Source: Sabethes cyaneus
Taxonomy: Eukaryota; Arthropoda; Insecta; Diptera; Culicidae
Assembly: GCF_943734655.1 (NCBI RefSeq)
Contig: NC_071355.1
Coordinates: forward strand, 69,569,449-69,633,448
DNA length: 64,000 nt
Direction of reading: 5' to 3'
Shown: positions 24,376 to 35,984 of the stretch, one piece after another
How positions within the stretch are numbered: position 1 is the first letter of the stretch
How the letters are laid out: every line of letters starts with the position of its first letter
The notes under the pieces: generated by a model
Seen by the model: the letters and a program-made list of their open reading frames with translations, nothing else
The model's database searches: none
Told to the model about the DNA's origin: nothing
Program-made: the position numbers and the translations under genes

Positions 24376-24645
24376 ACAGGGCTGTTCTGCACTCAGGTCC
24401 ACTGATTATTTTGATTATTTAACTGTAACACTTCTGTAACACCGTAAGTATTTACGGCACACTCTCACTTCACACTGGGAGTGCGCCGTAATTACTTAAA
24501 ATAGAGCAATACTTAGTTTAGCAATCTTGAGGATAATAATTGACTCTATAAACGTCCCATACATAACATTTTCGAATTTTGCGTGGTTGAGGTGTTACAG
24601 TTGAAAAAGCAAAATAGGTGCACTCAGTGCAGGACAGCTCTGTCA
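24376..24645. repeat. Diverged foldback related to the 19.5 kb palindrome
   Basis: GGGCTGTTCTGCACTCAGGT at about 24378 is matched inverted by GCACTCAGTGCAGGACAGCTC at about 24620-24640. Both arms lead into TAACTGTAACAC(C/T)TC. The TTTTGCTTTTTCAACTGTAACACC text resembles the arms of the palindrome at 19461-19852. The arms are about 60 bp and the loop about 140 bp. Confidence 0.6.
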
Positions 24646-25250
24646 GTAAATTTTCTTTTCATATTCACTGATGAATTACCGATGAATCTAGAGGTAGGGT
24701 AGATGCTCCAGTGGTTGTGGTAGTACCAGTAGTGGTGAAAACGCGAAATATATCATAATTATGGCGGATTTCGAGATAATTTCAATTTTCTATTGTTAAA
24801 TATATATTTGTTAACAGTTTTATCTAAGATACACAGTTAAAATTAAAGATGTTGGTGCAAAAATTACAAATTCCTTTAGAGCAGACCAATGAAGTGCAAT
24901 TGCTTAAGAAATTCGTCACAATCCATAACATTTTAACAAGCCTACGCTGTTATTCACCTGCTGCCATGCTCACTGCAAGCGTTACTAAGGGCGGTAAACA
25001 CAATTCCACTATTATAGGCAAATTTTCCACTATTATAGGAACATTACCACTACTTTGGGAGCACAGACTAATGTCAGGAAAAGCAATATTTTAGATATAT
25101 AAACCAGCAGAATGGTATAAGTTTGGTATGTATTTAAAGCCAACATTATGGTGCACCATATTATCATGTAGTTCAATTGGAAACTGATAAATTGCGTGTT
25201 CAAATTGTCTTTAAACGCTATCCCCCGACATAATCCCTCCATTACTGGAG
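24646..25250. other. No feature recognised
   Basis: AT-rich spacer before the polypurine tract. An 81-residue plus frame at 24849-25094 has no domain I recognise. Confidence 0.35.
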
Positions 25251-25254
25251 CATC

Positions 25255-27600
25255 TACCCTAGTCGCTGCTGCTCTACAGCAAAAGAAGCAAAAAAAAGGA
25301 AAAATGAGGCTCCTCCTTGCCAAAAACCTATAAGAACACAAAGAAAAAGGTAACAAAGACTGGACAAACGGGACAGCAAATGAGGAAACACACAAAAAAG
25401 AAAAACTGACATGAAAGAAATAAAAAAAAAGTGACATAATGGGGGAAATTCGGAACATAAAAGAGACTGAAGTTTTTTGGAGCGTCTTAGTAGAATACGA
25501 AACCTGTTAACTATTTTTTTAAAGATAAGAAAAAAAAGCAAAAAACAAGAAACCGGGGGAAAAAAGAGGGAGAATACGACAAGAGAGGGATTATGGAACA
25601 GAAAAAATAAGTAAAACGGACTAAAGAAAAAGGTAAAATGAAAAGAAAAGTAAAAAACTAGGGAATAAAAAACGATAAATAAAACGTGTAACAAGTTAGA
25701 AAATGAAGACAAACCGGAAAGAAAAGGAGAGAAAACGGAATATGAAGTGAGGAAAAGAAAAGGAGGAACAGGAAAAACGAGAACAGAAAAAGAAGGATAA
25801 AGAAAGAAAATACATGAAAACGGGTGACAAAGGATGAAACGAAAAAGAGGAAAAAGATGTGACAGAAAAGGCGGAAAAGCAGGAATAAGAGGAAGAATGG
25901 AACGTTTAAAAACGAAAACCGAAACGGAGGACCATCAGGACACCGGGAAAAGGTGAAAAAAGGGGTAGGAAATGAAGAGAAAGAAATAGAGAAAACAATG
26001 AAAAAAGAGAGAGAAACAGAGGGAAAATGCTACAAAAAAAGGAAACAGAAAACACAAATGGTACCCTGTACAACAGGGTACAGAAAACAAATAAGAAAAT
26101 GGAATACCGGAAGAGGAAACGGAAATAAGAGGTCAAACGGGATATAAAAGGGAAAGGATGAGAGAAACAAGAAAAACTGGCATGGAAAAAAAGAAAACCG
26201 AAAGAAAAAACGTGGTAAAATCGTGGTTTCCTCTCAAAAAAAAAACGGCGCAAAAGAGAAAAGCACAAAACACGACGGCAGCTTACAGCAAAAGATGAGA
26301 AAAAAAAGTTTAAAGAGCTAACCAGAGTAACCAGAAAGAAAATAAGGACAGAAAAGGAGAAAACGGGAATTCAAGAAGGAAATAGAAATAGAAAAAAAAA
26401 CGCAAATAGAAAAATGAAGAAACGAAGAGAAGAGGAGCAGAAAAACGGAACAGAAAAATGGAGAGACAAAAGGAAAACATAAAGGATAAAAACAGAACGT
26501 GACACGCAAACAGCACGTAATAAGAAGAAGAACGGAACAGACCAAATCGAAAAGCAGGTAAAAAGTGAAAAAAGACAAAAAGCCGGGATCGAAATTGTCA
26601 AAACAAAACAACAAATGAGAAAAAAACGAGATGGAAAAGAGAAAAAACGGGCCTGAAAACGAGGAAAAACAGATAAAAAATAGAACAGAGAAAAATCAGG
26701 AAAAGGTTGAAACAACGGAAAGGAAACGAAGAGAAAAGGAATAGAGAAAGAGGAAGCAGGAACAGGAAAAACGAGGAGAGAAAGAAAGAAAACATGACAA
26801 AAAAGGGAATTCGGACCGAAAAACTGGACAGAAAAAACGGAAAAGATGAAACGAAGAATTCGGGAAAAAGAGGTCAATCAGGATGTAAAAGGAAAAAGAT
26901 GGAACAAAAAATGGGACAGAAAAAGATAGAAAGTAAAACTAAAAATAGGTAAAACGAGAGAGACAAGAAGAACGATAAAGAAAACGAGGAACGAGAGAAA
27001 TGTCCTCATTTTCCATTTATTGCTGGAAAGAACTGGAGAAAAAACAGAATAAAAAAGGAGAAAGGGAAAAATACGGGAGAAGGAGGTGGAGAAACGAGAA
27101 CACAAAAAGAATCAAATGGAACAAATGAAAACGGAAGAGAAAAACAGAAAAACGTTACAAAAAAGGAGGAAAAGTAGGATATAATAAGAACAGACGAAAA
27201 CGAAAAACGGAACAGAGGTAATTCAAGACCCCGGAAAAGCGCGAATTACGGGACAGGATATGAAGAGAAAAGGAACAGAGAAAGGGGAAACAGCGGAACA
27301 GCAAAAATAAAATGGAAAACACGAGAGAAAGAAAGTGCGAAAACGCAACTAGTAAGGAAACACGAAACAGAAAACCAAACGGAAAAGAAGAATAGTGAGA
27401 GAGAAACAAGAAAATCGGTATAGAAAACGAGCAGATGATAGAAATGGAGAAAGATGGGACAAAAAAGGGAGAATGGGACAAAAAAAGAAGAAAGGAGAAA
27501 CAGATTAAAGGGGTAAAAGAAGAGGGAAGAGAAAAAGGCGAAATAAAAAACGGGAAATGAAACGGGACAACCAAATAGGAAAGCAAAGACGAGGTATCGA
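25255..27600. repeat. 2.3 kb polypurine tract (degenerate GAAAAACGGGAC-type repeat)
   Basis: The plus strand is almost entirely A and G with isolated C and T. Phrases such as GGAACAGAAAAA, GAAAACGGGA, AAACGGGACAG and GAGAAACAAGAAAA recur without a fixed period. It opens with GGACAAACGGGACAGCAAATGAGG, close to the start of the tract at 50455. It looks like a strongly decayed short tandem repeat. Long minus-strand frames rich in Phe, Leu and Ser (for example 26371-26877) are composition artefacts, not genes. It runs directly towards the (AGT)n array. Confidence 0.85.
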
Positions 27601-27641
27601 AAAAAGGAACATTCCCATTTATTCTTATTCTTACAAGAAAC

Positions 27642-28308
<667 letters not shown>

Positions 28309-30878
28309 CTTCAAGGACTTGTCAGTGTATGTAGGTAGAGTTACAGTAGATCCAAATTTGATTATCAAATGAATTTAACACTAATGATGTAACAGAAGGG
28401 CCAAAAGGAATTGGCGGACTTACAAGCAGAGGCACTTGTGCACATTCCGGGCTAAGAGCCGCCTTCCAGCAGTAAGATCCTTCCATGAAATAATCAATTT
28501 AGCAGTACCAACTATAACCCATGTGATGATTTGTTTGTGAGAATTGAGAAGTGCCATATTTGCTTCAGGCCTTAATTGAAAAAAAAGACAATGAAAAGAG
28601 GAGGAAAACGGATAGGAATTGAGAGCTAATAGGAGCGGATAGGAATATAAAGTAAAGCTCCAAGTCTAAGTTAGTCCAATTTCAACTCTAATTTCTAGTC
28701 CAGTTCCAACTCTAATTTCTAGTACAATTTCAAGTCTAATTGAACTGGACAGTCCGGAAGTTTTCAATCCAATCAGCCGATATTTTTGTAATAAGTAATA
28801 ATAAACTTCGTTTCATTCCGTTTTGCCAGACCACGACATTCTTCTGAAAGGTCGGGTGCCCCAGTTTTTGTTTATGTTTAGGCACGCTTGTGCCTCACAA
28901 AATATTCCGAAATGGTAGGAAATCTCAGACAAAGGTCGGTAAAGCTGTGCTGTACTTAAATTAAGTTTCTAAAATAAGCCAGAGAAAGTCAGTAAAATTC
29001 CCTTGAAATTTGTAAATATTTGTACCAACAGAGCTTTTGGACATTATACTAGCTAGACATAAAATACATGCAGTACGAATTTCTTACAACTGTTTCGCCT
29101 TAGCAATGACTGCATAGCGAAACCGAAAAAAATAGATCACTGCCCTTTAGGTTGGACGACAACCCTGCCTGTAGCGGTCCTTAGCTCCTTAGCGGGATGA
29201 GCTTCTGCATTGACAGCTCCTGACGGGCGGATAAGTCTCCACACCATCATCACATTTTCTGTTAAGTCCTGGCCGAGGGCGATGGGCCGATGGAAGCCGA
29301 TGGAATAAGTGTGTTGTAAATAGCACTGCGTGTCCGCAGGGAACGTGCACTAATGGTGTACGATTTGGAGACGAAATTATTCAACCGAATCGGACTGGCT
29401 TGATTGAGTTTTTGCTATGCCAGCGTGCATCAATGGAATTCGAAATGGAAGCAATGTCAGGGCGGAGCGGGCGCAATGTCATTAGGAAGCTTCTTTTTTT
29501 GTTGGTTACGGAGTTTCGGTGGGACGTGGCTTTTTTTGCTCACTGCAGAAAGCTCGTCTTAATAAATTAGTTAAAAATCTTATTCTTAAAAAATGACTGG
29601 TATCCACCGCCTGTAAATAATCACTACAGAAAGTAGATATGTATAATAGTTTTGAATAGAGAAAGATCTTAATGGGGTGCCGCTTTCACTAGCTTCGTCG
29701 GTGTAAAGTTAAGCAACAAAACATTAATGACGCAATTCCATTTGACCCGATCCATTATATGAGTCCCTGCAAATTCAATGAACAGTTTATTACATCATTT
29801 AATTAGACATTCTTTCTTCCCTCTTCGTTTACATTGTATCCAATATGCAATACATATTGTCCTTGTCCTATGGATACCAAGCTAGACCGAGCTGACCGTG
29901 AATCTCTCCGGGCCTGACCGAGTAAGTTGGCCATGGTTCACATGACACTGCTCAGCTCATGCACGATACTGCGACAAGCCGGCAAGTACATACATAGCTG
30001 ATACTGACGATGCTGGGTCCTCATTCGGCAGCCTCATACCATGTGAAAATGTCCATAATTGCACCCGCTTACACTTCCCGCGAGCGCTAGCGGGTCAACG
30101 GAAAACGCGTCTGCTCGCTTGAGTGGCACTATCTGTTGAAGCCATGTGTGCACGGTTCTCTGCCAAATCGGCAGCCCGTTTCAAGCAACCGTATTTCTGG
30201 ACGGGTTTCGCCTTTCTGAACAGGAGTAGATTTTTAACTCCGGCACTAATGTTTTCACATAGAACGTACCACTTCTCACCGCACCCGCACTAGAGGCTTA
30301 CGTTATGTCACTCTATCCCATCTTTCTGGCTCGCTAACGTCAGGAAAAGAACAGGATTGCATCGTATCTCGCACAAAGCATGACACATTCTATCATTGGA
30401 TGGTCCTCGCAGCTATAGCTATAGCTCTATAACACGGTCGGTAGCAACTGCTGCAAAATTGTGCTCTGATGCAGAATAGTATCATCAGGACGGTACCTGT
30501 CTGTCTGTATCCCACGATGCAACGTTGAATTTGAATGTAGATGCTGGCCGTCAAAAAAAAGCCGCTTTTGACTGTATCTGCACGCGTTATGTCATTTGTA
30601 AGTCGAAGCAAAAAATACGGCATACATTGTTCCTGATATCTGACACGGTGAATAATTGGTAATTCGTTCTTTTTAAGGGTTTGTGAAACATTTCCAAAGA
30701 AAGGTATATTCGTTGGTATATTGGGGACTATTGGGACTATTTTGGTAGTTTACAGAGTTTCTAACACCAGTAGTTAGTCACGTTGATTAGTTCAGTCCTG
30801 TGGAACTGTCCAAATTATAAAATGCTTGATCTGCTCTGTCTATGCACCGGCATTCTCATATGTTCGTCAACTTAATAC
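28309..30878. other. No gene recognised; mostly unique sequence
   Basis: A short degenerate stretch (about 28655-28750) repeats TCCAA(G/C)TCTAATTTCTAGT-like text and recalls the arrays at 37-40 kb and 44 kb. From about 29140 to 30640 the base composition is more balanced and non-repetitive, but no ORF over 80 codons or known domain is seen. Confidence 0.35.
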
Positions 30879-31115
30879 CATTGGCGTAACTAGGGGGGGG
30901 CTAGAAAAATTAAGCTGGACTTTTAAATTTAAGAAAAAACTATAGTTAGATAACTTTACATGATAAAAACTTGAGAGTAATTTTTATATGCATCACAACT
31001 TAAAGTTCCTATGCATCAATGTATATTTAATTTTAATATGCTAAGGAAATAAAATGGTCGAAAAAATGCCGGGGGCTATAGCCCCCCCTAGAAATGAGCG
31101 CTAGTTCCGCCAATG
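30879..31115. mobile_element. 237 bp MITE with perfect 8 bp target duplication
   Basis: CTTAATAC at 30871-30878 is repeated exactly at 31116-31123. The element begins CATTGGCGTAACTAG and ends in the inverse of CATTGGCGGAACTAG. Just inside are a run of eight G residues (30893-30900) and, on the other side, an inverted CCCCCCC run. The 8 bp duplication suggests the hAT superfamily. It is non-coding. Confidence 0.88.
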
Positions 31116-31123
31116 CTTAATAC

Positions 31124-31961
31124 AGTTCTTTCACGACAGAAAAGTTCCGCCGGCTGCAGCGGTGATGATTGGTTCATCAAAACCAAACGAAGTGCGATGA
31201 AATATGATTTTCGGTAAACCATTTGACCACAATGCTCGTTGCGGAGCGCTGAAACTCAGCTTATACATTCATTTCGTACCAGGAACAGTAAAATTCACAT
31301 ATCATATGCGACAATACATCCAGCATTCTTACGGCATGGAATAATATCTTTTCATCCACAGGCTCCGAATTTGGTGCTACTCATCTACAGTGCGCTGTCC
31401 AACTGCTGACAAAGACCAACTTGTTTTAATTGTTGGTAGCAAATTTCAAGCTTGATGTACCCGGAATGAAGCGCAGTCTGCACTCATTAGAACTATACAC
31501 AAAGAATTCCACAATGATTCAGATGTGAAGATTTTTTTATGTGTTTGACAAGCTTGCCGATGCAATTTCGTGCTGAGGATAGATTCAATGTAATGCAACT
31601 GAAATCATTATTCCGTTAATTTTCGAAAGTTTTATTGTGCTCCTGAAAACGAGATTTTTCATATTCTTTTAACTTCGTCTGCAATGAAGGATCCCTATAG
31701 TAGCATGCTCGAAAGAGTCGAAAGAACCTGATGCCAGATTTTGCTACAGAAAAGTCAGTAGCTTTTGCATCTGTATTTTTATGGCCAAAAAAAGATTTCA
31801 AGTGCATTTTAAAATTTGTAAAAAAAAAGCAAAACTTAAACAAATTTTAAATCAAGTTTTAGGTTAAATCAAAGTTTAACCGACATTTGTGCTTCGTTTG
31901 AAAATTTGTTAATATGTGGAGTTTGTTAGTTTTGCTGAACAGTGTAAATTCATTTATTATA
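31124..31961. other. No feature recognised
   Basis: AT-rich spacer. The 75-residue minus frame at 31616-31843 has no recognisable domain. Confidence 0.35.
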
Positions 31962-32086
31962 GGGTAACCAACGTATTTTGGACCCCCTCAGCAGCTGTAC
32001 ATAATTTGGACACTTACAGCAAAATCAAATGCAAGTGTCCAAATTATGTACAGCTGCTGATGGGGTCCAAAATAGGTTGGTTACCC
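31962..32086. mobile_element. 125 bp MITE, near-perfect hairpin, TA target
   Basis: TA-flanked element starting GGGTAACCAACGTATTTTGG and ending in its inverse. The arms continue through CCAGCAGCTGTACATAATTT-like text and GTGTCCAAATTATGTACAGC, so almost the whole element folds on itself with only a short AATCAAA-type loop near 32022. The arms differ by only a few bases, so it is young. A Tc1/mariner-type MITE is likely from the TA target. Confidence 0.87.
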
Positions 32087-32109
32087 TATACCTACTGTTT
32101 TCTGATATA

Positions 32110-33441
32110 CCGCCATCCGGGGTAAGATTGTGCCACGGGGGTGAGATTGTGCCAAAAACCAAAAATGTTTATTTGTGAAAATTTATTATATCTATAGAAA
32201 CTGGTGACCCAAATTCAAAATGATGATGAAAATAACATATTTATTCATAACTTAGAATGGAACACAGATAATATTAGCAAGCTATTTAGTCTAAACAAGG
32301 TTTCAAAGTTCGCGATCAAAAATACTCGGAAATAACGCTTGTAAAAATGTCCCCCATAAACCAACCCAAACAAGAAACCGCATCAACTTGCTATTTTGAA
32401 AGTATACAAACTAATCATTTACAACGTATTGAAAGGTTATTATGCTTTGGATAAGTTTTGATTACGAAAATTATATTTTTCGAAACTTTGTACTTTTCGA
32501 GCTTCACGGGGGTGAGATTGTGCCAAGCCATAATGATCGATCCAATTAGTGGATTTCACATATACAACAAAAACACGTCAGTATACACCAGTACACTCAC
32601 ATCCTTTACTATTGAGCTCAATATTTTGACAGACTAGATTGCATCATCCATTTTGGAGCAAACAGCATCTTAGGTCTGGTCAATAATTTAAACTATTTTT
32701 TATTTTTTCTCAGGAAATTTCAGATGCTTTGAATAAACGCTCTAATATAATATATTATACCTATACCTATATATATACGAATATATTATACCGTGTATAA
32801 ACTGCCAGTATTAAAAAGGTGGGGGGGGTGGCATAAGTTACATGTTCTGCGGCCGCGGGTTCTCGAACGAAGTAATGGCTACTTTTGTTAAATGATCAAA
32901 TAGGTATGCCCCCTTAGGATACACCCCTTCATATATCTCCTTGTTAGCCCTAGAAACGCTACTGGCCATTTAAAGGCTGTCCATTGAGTGCAAACTCATA
33001 TTTAGTAATTTCAGACCTCCCCGAGTTATTTTCGTTCATACTTTTTGTATGATGCGTTGTTTTTGGCCGACCCCTGCCCTTAATAGTCCACTTAGTTCAT
33101 GGACGGCCCCATATGAACTACTTTATACTGATATTTATGTGTATTGTTTATAAACATGCTAATGTTCACTGTTTAGGTGTTTAGCTTAACTTTATGTTTT
33201 TGGCACAATGTCACCCCGTAGAAGGGGTGAGATTGTTCCAAAGTTCATGCGCTTCCAGTAAAATTTGGTTTCATTGTAACTAAACCATCTCTACGGTAGT
33301 TGTTAATTGAACAATTAACAACTACCGTAGAGATATATACTAATTGACAGGTTTGAAATCAACTTAGTTTCTAAATTGTGTGTATACTGAGCTAAAGATC
33401 AAAAACATGTTTTTTTGGCACAATCTCGCCCCGGATGACGG
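32110..33441. mobile_element. 1.33 kb non-autonomous TIR element (ATCCGGGG...GATTGTGCCA)
   Basis: TA at 32108-32109 and 33442-33443 flank ends reading CCGCCATCCGGGGTAAGATT and (inverted) CCGTCATCCGGGGCGAGATT, each followed by GTGCCA. The GGGGTGAGATTGTGCCA motif recurs inside at about 32138, 32508 and 33223, with an inverted copy near 33202. No transposase frame remains. It contains an exact 48 bp palindrome at 33287-33334 and sits 23 bp from the preceding MITE. It looks like a Tc1/mariner-class deletion derivative. Confidence 0.82.
33287..33334. repeat. Perfect 23 bp-arm hairpin
   Basis: ATCTCTACGGTAGTTGTTAA continuing to ATTG, then AA, then the exact inverse. Arms are 23 bp with no mismatch and the spacer is 2 bp. 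It lies inside the TIR element at 32110-33441. Confidence 0.95.
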
Positions 33442-33559
33442 TACCAACATTTGAACCCCGTTTAGTTCCGCCTAGACCTAGACGTGTGATCACGCACTAT
33501 TGAATTTGTTTTATATTTTATACTATTTGAAGCAAATTGATACTGTTTAAAATCAATTC

Positions 33560-33730
33560 AGTTCAACATGTTCAAATCTCAGTTAGGCGGTACTGCTAGA
33601 TAGTGTCAGAGTAGGACCATTATACTAGCCCCGTAATTGTCCTGTACTCTAACAGCCGTCGATGAAGTCTGTCGATAAAAAAGGGTCAAGTCTTAGAAAG
33701 ATGTTTAAACCCAAAACTTTGCTTTTTAGT
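33560..33730 (+). repeat. tRNA-derived SINE, family A, copy 2
   Basis: From the B-box-like ATGTTCAAATCTCAG it matches the copy at 44392: GCTAGATAGTGTCAGAGTAGG, CACTAGCCCCGTAATTGTCC (here TACTAGCCCC), CTCTAACAGCCG and GAAGTCTGTCGATAAA. The 5' part with box A is too diverged to trace. The tail GCTTTTTAGTC runs into a TTTTCGTC-rich degenerate stretch. Confidence 0.75.
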
Positions 33731-34112
33731 CGTTCTTCATTCTTTTTAACATTCGTTTTTTTTTGCATTTTTAGAACATCTTCTGATCTATCTTCAGCGA
33801 TTTGTAGGCATTTTTCATCATTTGTAGTCTGTCCATCGCCTTTTTCTCATTAGTTACTTTTTCTGGCGACTTTTCTGCGCCTTTTTATCATTGTTTTTTG
33901 TCGTCCTCCGTTTTTTCATCGTCTTTTAGCCTACTTGTCATCACTTCGTTGTATTTTCGCCACCATTTCCCCATCTTTTTGTCTTCTATATGCTGTCATT
34001 TCGTCGTTCTTTTGTAGACTTTTCGTCACATTATAATTATTATTGTCATTTCGACGCCGCTTCGCCGTTTTTTATGTCATCTGTTTGTTGTTTTTTCTTT
34101 GTATATATTGTC
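33731..34112 (+). repeat. Degenerate pyrimidine-rich array (TTTTTCRTCNTTT)
   Basis: About 380 bp in which TTTTTCATC, TTTGTCGTC, CATTTCGTCG and similar 9-13 bp phrases recur with no exact period. The plus strand is pyrimidine-rich. It begins directly at the SINE tail and ends at repeat family C. It is an old, decayed simple repeat. Confidence 0.6.
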
Positions 34113-34114
34113 TT

Positions 34115-34325
34115 TTGACGTAGGACTACGTCTTACGGCAAGTTTTGAGATAGGGTGTCATTCCAAAAAATCTAAAAATGCGAGCGTCACGAAAAATGAT
34201 AGGTTTTGAGCGCTAATAGCTCAGCGGTTTTCCGATCAATTTTCAATATTCTTACACCAATCGATCGGAAAATCTTCTAAAAATTGAAGAAAAGTATGGA
34301 TTTTTGATGTTGAACTATTGTTTTG
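34115..34325 (+). repeat. Dispersed repeat family C, copy 2
   Basis: Nearly identical to 9292-9515, from GACGTAGGACTACGTC to GATGTTGAACTATTG, except that a GACCCAA stretch present near 9466 is missing here. Confidence 0.75.
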
Positions 34326-34968
34326 TTGCTGCCCAAGAAGATGGAAAAGAAGGCTTCAATTTCCAACATATCACGTCGACAAAATGTTCTTTTAAGGACA
34401 AAACATAATGTTCATGAAAATTTGAGGAATTTTCGCTTACTGATTTTAATTCTATTTAATTTAGATTGATTCTAATTGTTCGCTTCTTATCCAATAATTT
34501 TAACCGATCACCTCTCGCGCTTCTGTTCGCTTGTTGCTGCTGGTTGAGTTGGTCGTCTCGGAAGGTAAGAAGCAACCAACAAATATACCAGCTCAATGTA
34601 TTCGGTCAAGCGTCAAAATGCATAAAACCATGGGTTCAATAAAATGAAAGTTTTAGTAACATCTTTTGCATCTTCATTTAAAATTTGTTCGTTCTTCAAA
34701 GAACGGTTTTCGGTAATTGATGAAACCTAGGAATCTTGGAACTTAGGGCTTTTCACTCGGTTTTCTTTAGCAACACAAATTTATCCATCACCAATGCTAC
34801 AGTAATAACACGTAGCGTAATTTTTCTTTGGCAGCAAAAGGCGAACGGCTCACTGGTAACTTTGCTCTTTTGTTCAGACTGAAATTGAAATGCTCTATTT
34901 TATTTAACGTAGATGATAGAATGAAGGACCATAAAAAATAGGTGTGGCCGATTCTACTGCCAACATCG

Positions 34969-35190
34969 TTTGCCAGGGCAAACGAAAGTCACGCTCGACT
35001 CGTGCACGTTTGCAGTTCCCGGTCGGTCGTGTTCATCGGCTACTGAGCGTGTGTTGGAGCTAAAGTACTCATTTCGCTGCCGTGATGCAATATCTGGCTG
35101 CTGAAGTTCTGGAATTGGCAGGAAATGTGCTGCTCGCGACAACAAAACGACCAGAAGCATCCCACGTCACTTGCAGCTGGCCACTTGGAG
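34969..35190 (+). pseudogene. Histone H2A pseudogene
   Basis: The plus frame gives GKRKSRSTRARLQFPVGRVH then RLL, a clear match to the H2A N-terminal helix region. After a frame disturbance (a -1 shift reading RVGAKVL) the frame resumes AAVMQYLAAEVLELAGN, the core histone-fold signature of H2A. A second shift gives ARDNKTTRSIPRHLQLATW. Stops, two frameshifts and the loss of the start codon and C-terminal tail show it is dead. H2A pairs with H2B in the nucleosome. It is immediately followed by an H2B-like fragment in the same orientation. Confidence 0.88.
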
Positions 35191-35350
35191 TGGTATTTCA
35201 TCGTGATTCAGGACCATACACAAACGGCTTCGTTGATCGCATAGCTGCTGAGGCTTTCCGGCTGGTCCGTTGCAACAAGCCCTGCCTGGTTATCGGTACT
35301 CCAATTTACCGAACAGAGAATTACGTTAAGTGCGTTAGTGCAAGTTTATT
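35190..35350 (+). pseudogene. Histone H2B-like pseudogene fragment
   Basis: In the same open frame as the H2A 3' part, the peptide VFHRDSGPYTNGFVDRIAAE and then AFRLVRCNK aligns with the H2B segment spanning helix 1 to helix 2, whose hallmark is RIAAEASRLAHYNK. About five residues are missing between FV and RIAAEA. The rest (ENYVKCVSAS) only faintly recalls the H2B end AKHAVSEG. The N-terminal half of H2B is absent. The H2A-H2B join removes the H2A stop and the H2B start, pointing to a deletion in an ancestral histone cluster. Confidence 0.72.
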
Positions 35351-35380
35351 GCAAGCTGGAGTTATGGTAATCAAACAATC

Positions 35381-35396
35381 GGTCCTTTTAAGGGCC
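35381..35396 (+). promoter_or_regulatory. Histone mRNA 3' stem-loop relic
   Basis: GGTCCTTTTAAGGGCC forms a 6 bp stem (one G-T pair) and a TTTA tetraloop, followed by ACAC. This matches the replication-dependent histone 3' end element in stem length, loop size and the pyrimidine-rich loop, and it lies about 30 bp after the H2B-like segment, where it is expected. Confidence 0.75.
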
Positions 35397-35741
35397 ACAC
35401 AACGATTGAACGATTTTCTTGCCCAGTTAATACCATAATAACACAGGCAACGAGGGAAAAGTTGAATTTTTCGCTATTGTGGACGACCAACAAATGACGG
35501 AAATAAGTTTTCTGGTCACGGGCGACATTTTCTGCGACTTCTAAAACGCCTGAAGGTTGTAAATGCTTTATCAGTGTTGTTTTGTAAGCCGCAGAAAAGT
35601 TGCGAAAAATTTTCAATTTTTTGAAAACTCGCGCGTACCGTCTACCGATGATGAAACAGATCATAAAAATTTATTTACTGCTTGGTTTCGTTTTAATAAA
35701 ATAGATTCAATCAATTCGTGAATATAACTCCAAAATCGGTT
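35397..35741. other. No feature recognised
   Basis: Flank of the histone relic. The 97-residue minus frame at 35371-35664 crosses the histone stem-loop and is probably chance. Confidence 0.35.
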
Positions 35742-35925
35742 GAGGATTGAATGTATACAATGTTACTACTTTGATAAACGTTGGGTATGTAGCTTGTATA
35801 CATGAAGAATCGTAGTATTACATATTTGAATACATCCTACTATCGCTACAAAGAGACTTGCGTGGTCCTACGTTACCTATGCGGTCGTGTCTTGTGCACA
35901 ACCCCTCTGATTTTTTGTTATCTTT
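35742..35925 (+). repeat. Dispersed repeat family D, copy 2
   Basis: Matches 10574-10787 in order: CAATGTTACTACTTTGATAAA, ACATGAAGAATCGTA, CGCTACAAAGAGACTTGCGT and GGTCGTGTCTTGTGCACAAC, then CCCCTCTGATTTTTT. It ends at the same point where copy 1 meets the foldback, which suggests this is the true element end. Confidence 0.7.
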
Positions 35926-35984
35926 CCGTTATATTTTCGTTGTGTTTTCATGGTCCTCATGTTCACACATGTTAATGTGTTCAC

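Noticed and set aside
25254..27586. Long minus-strand Phe/Leu/Ser-rich frames resembling membrane proteins
   Set aside because: The polypurine plus strand gives few stop codons on the minus strand; frames overlap in all phases and have no conserved order.
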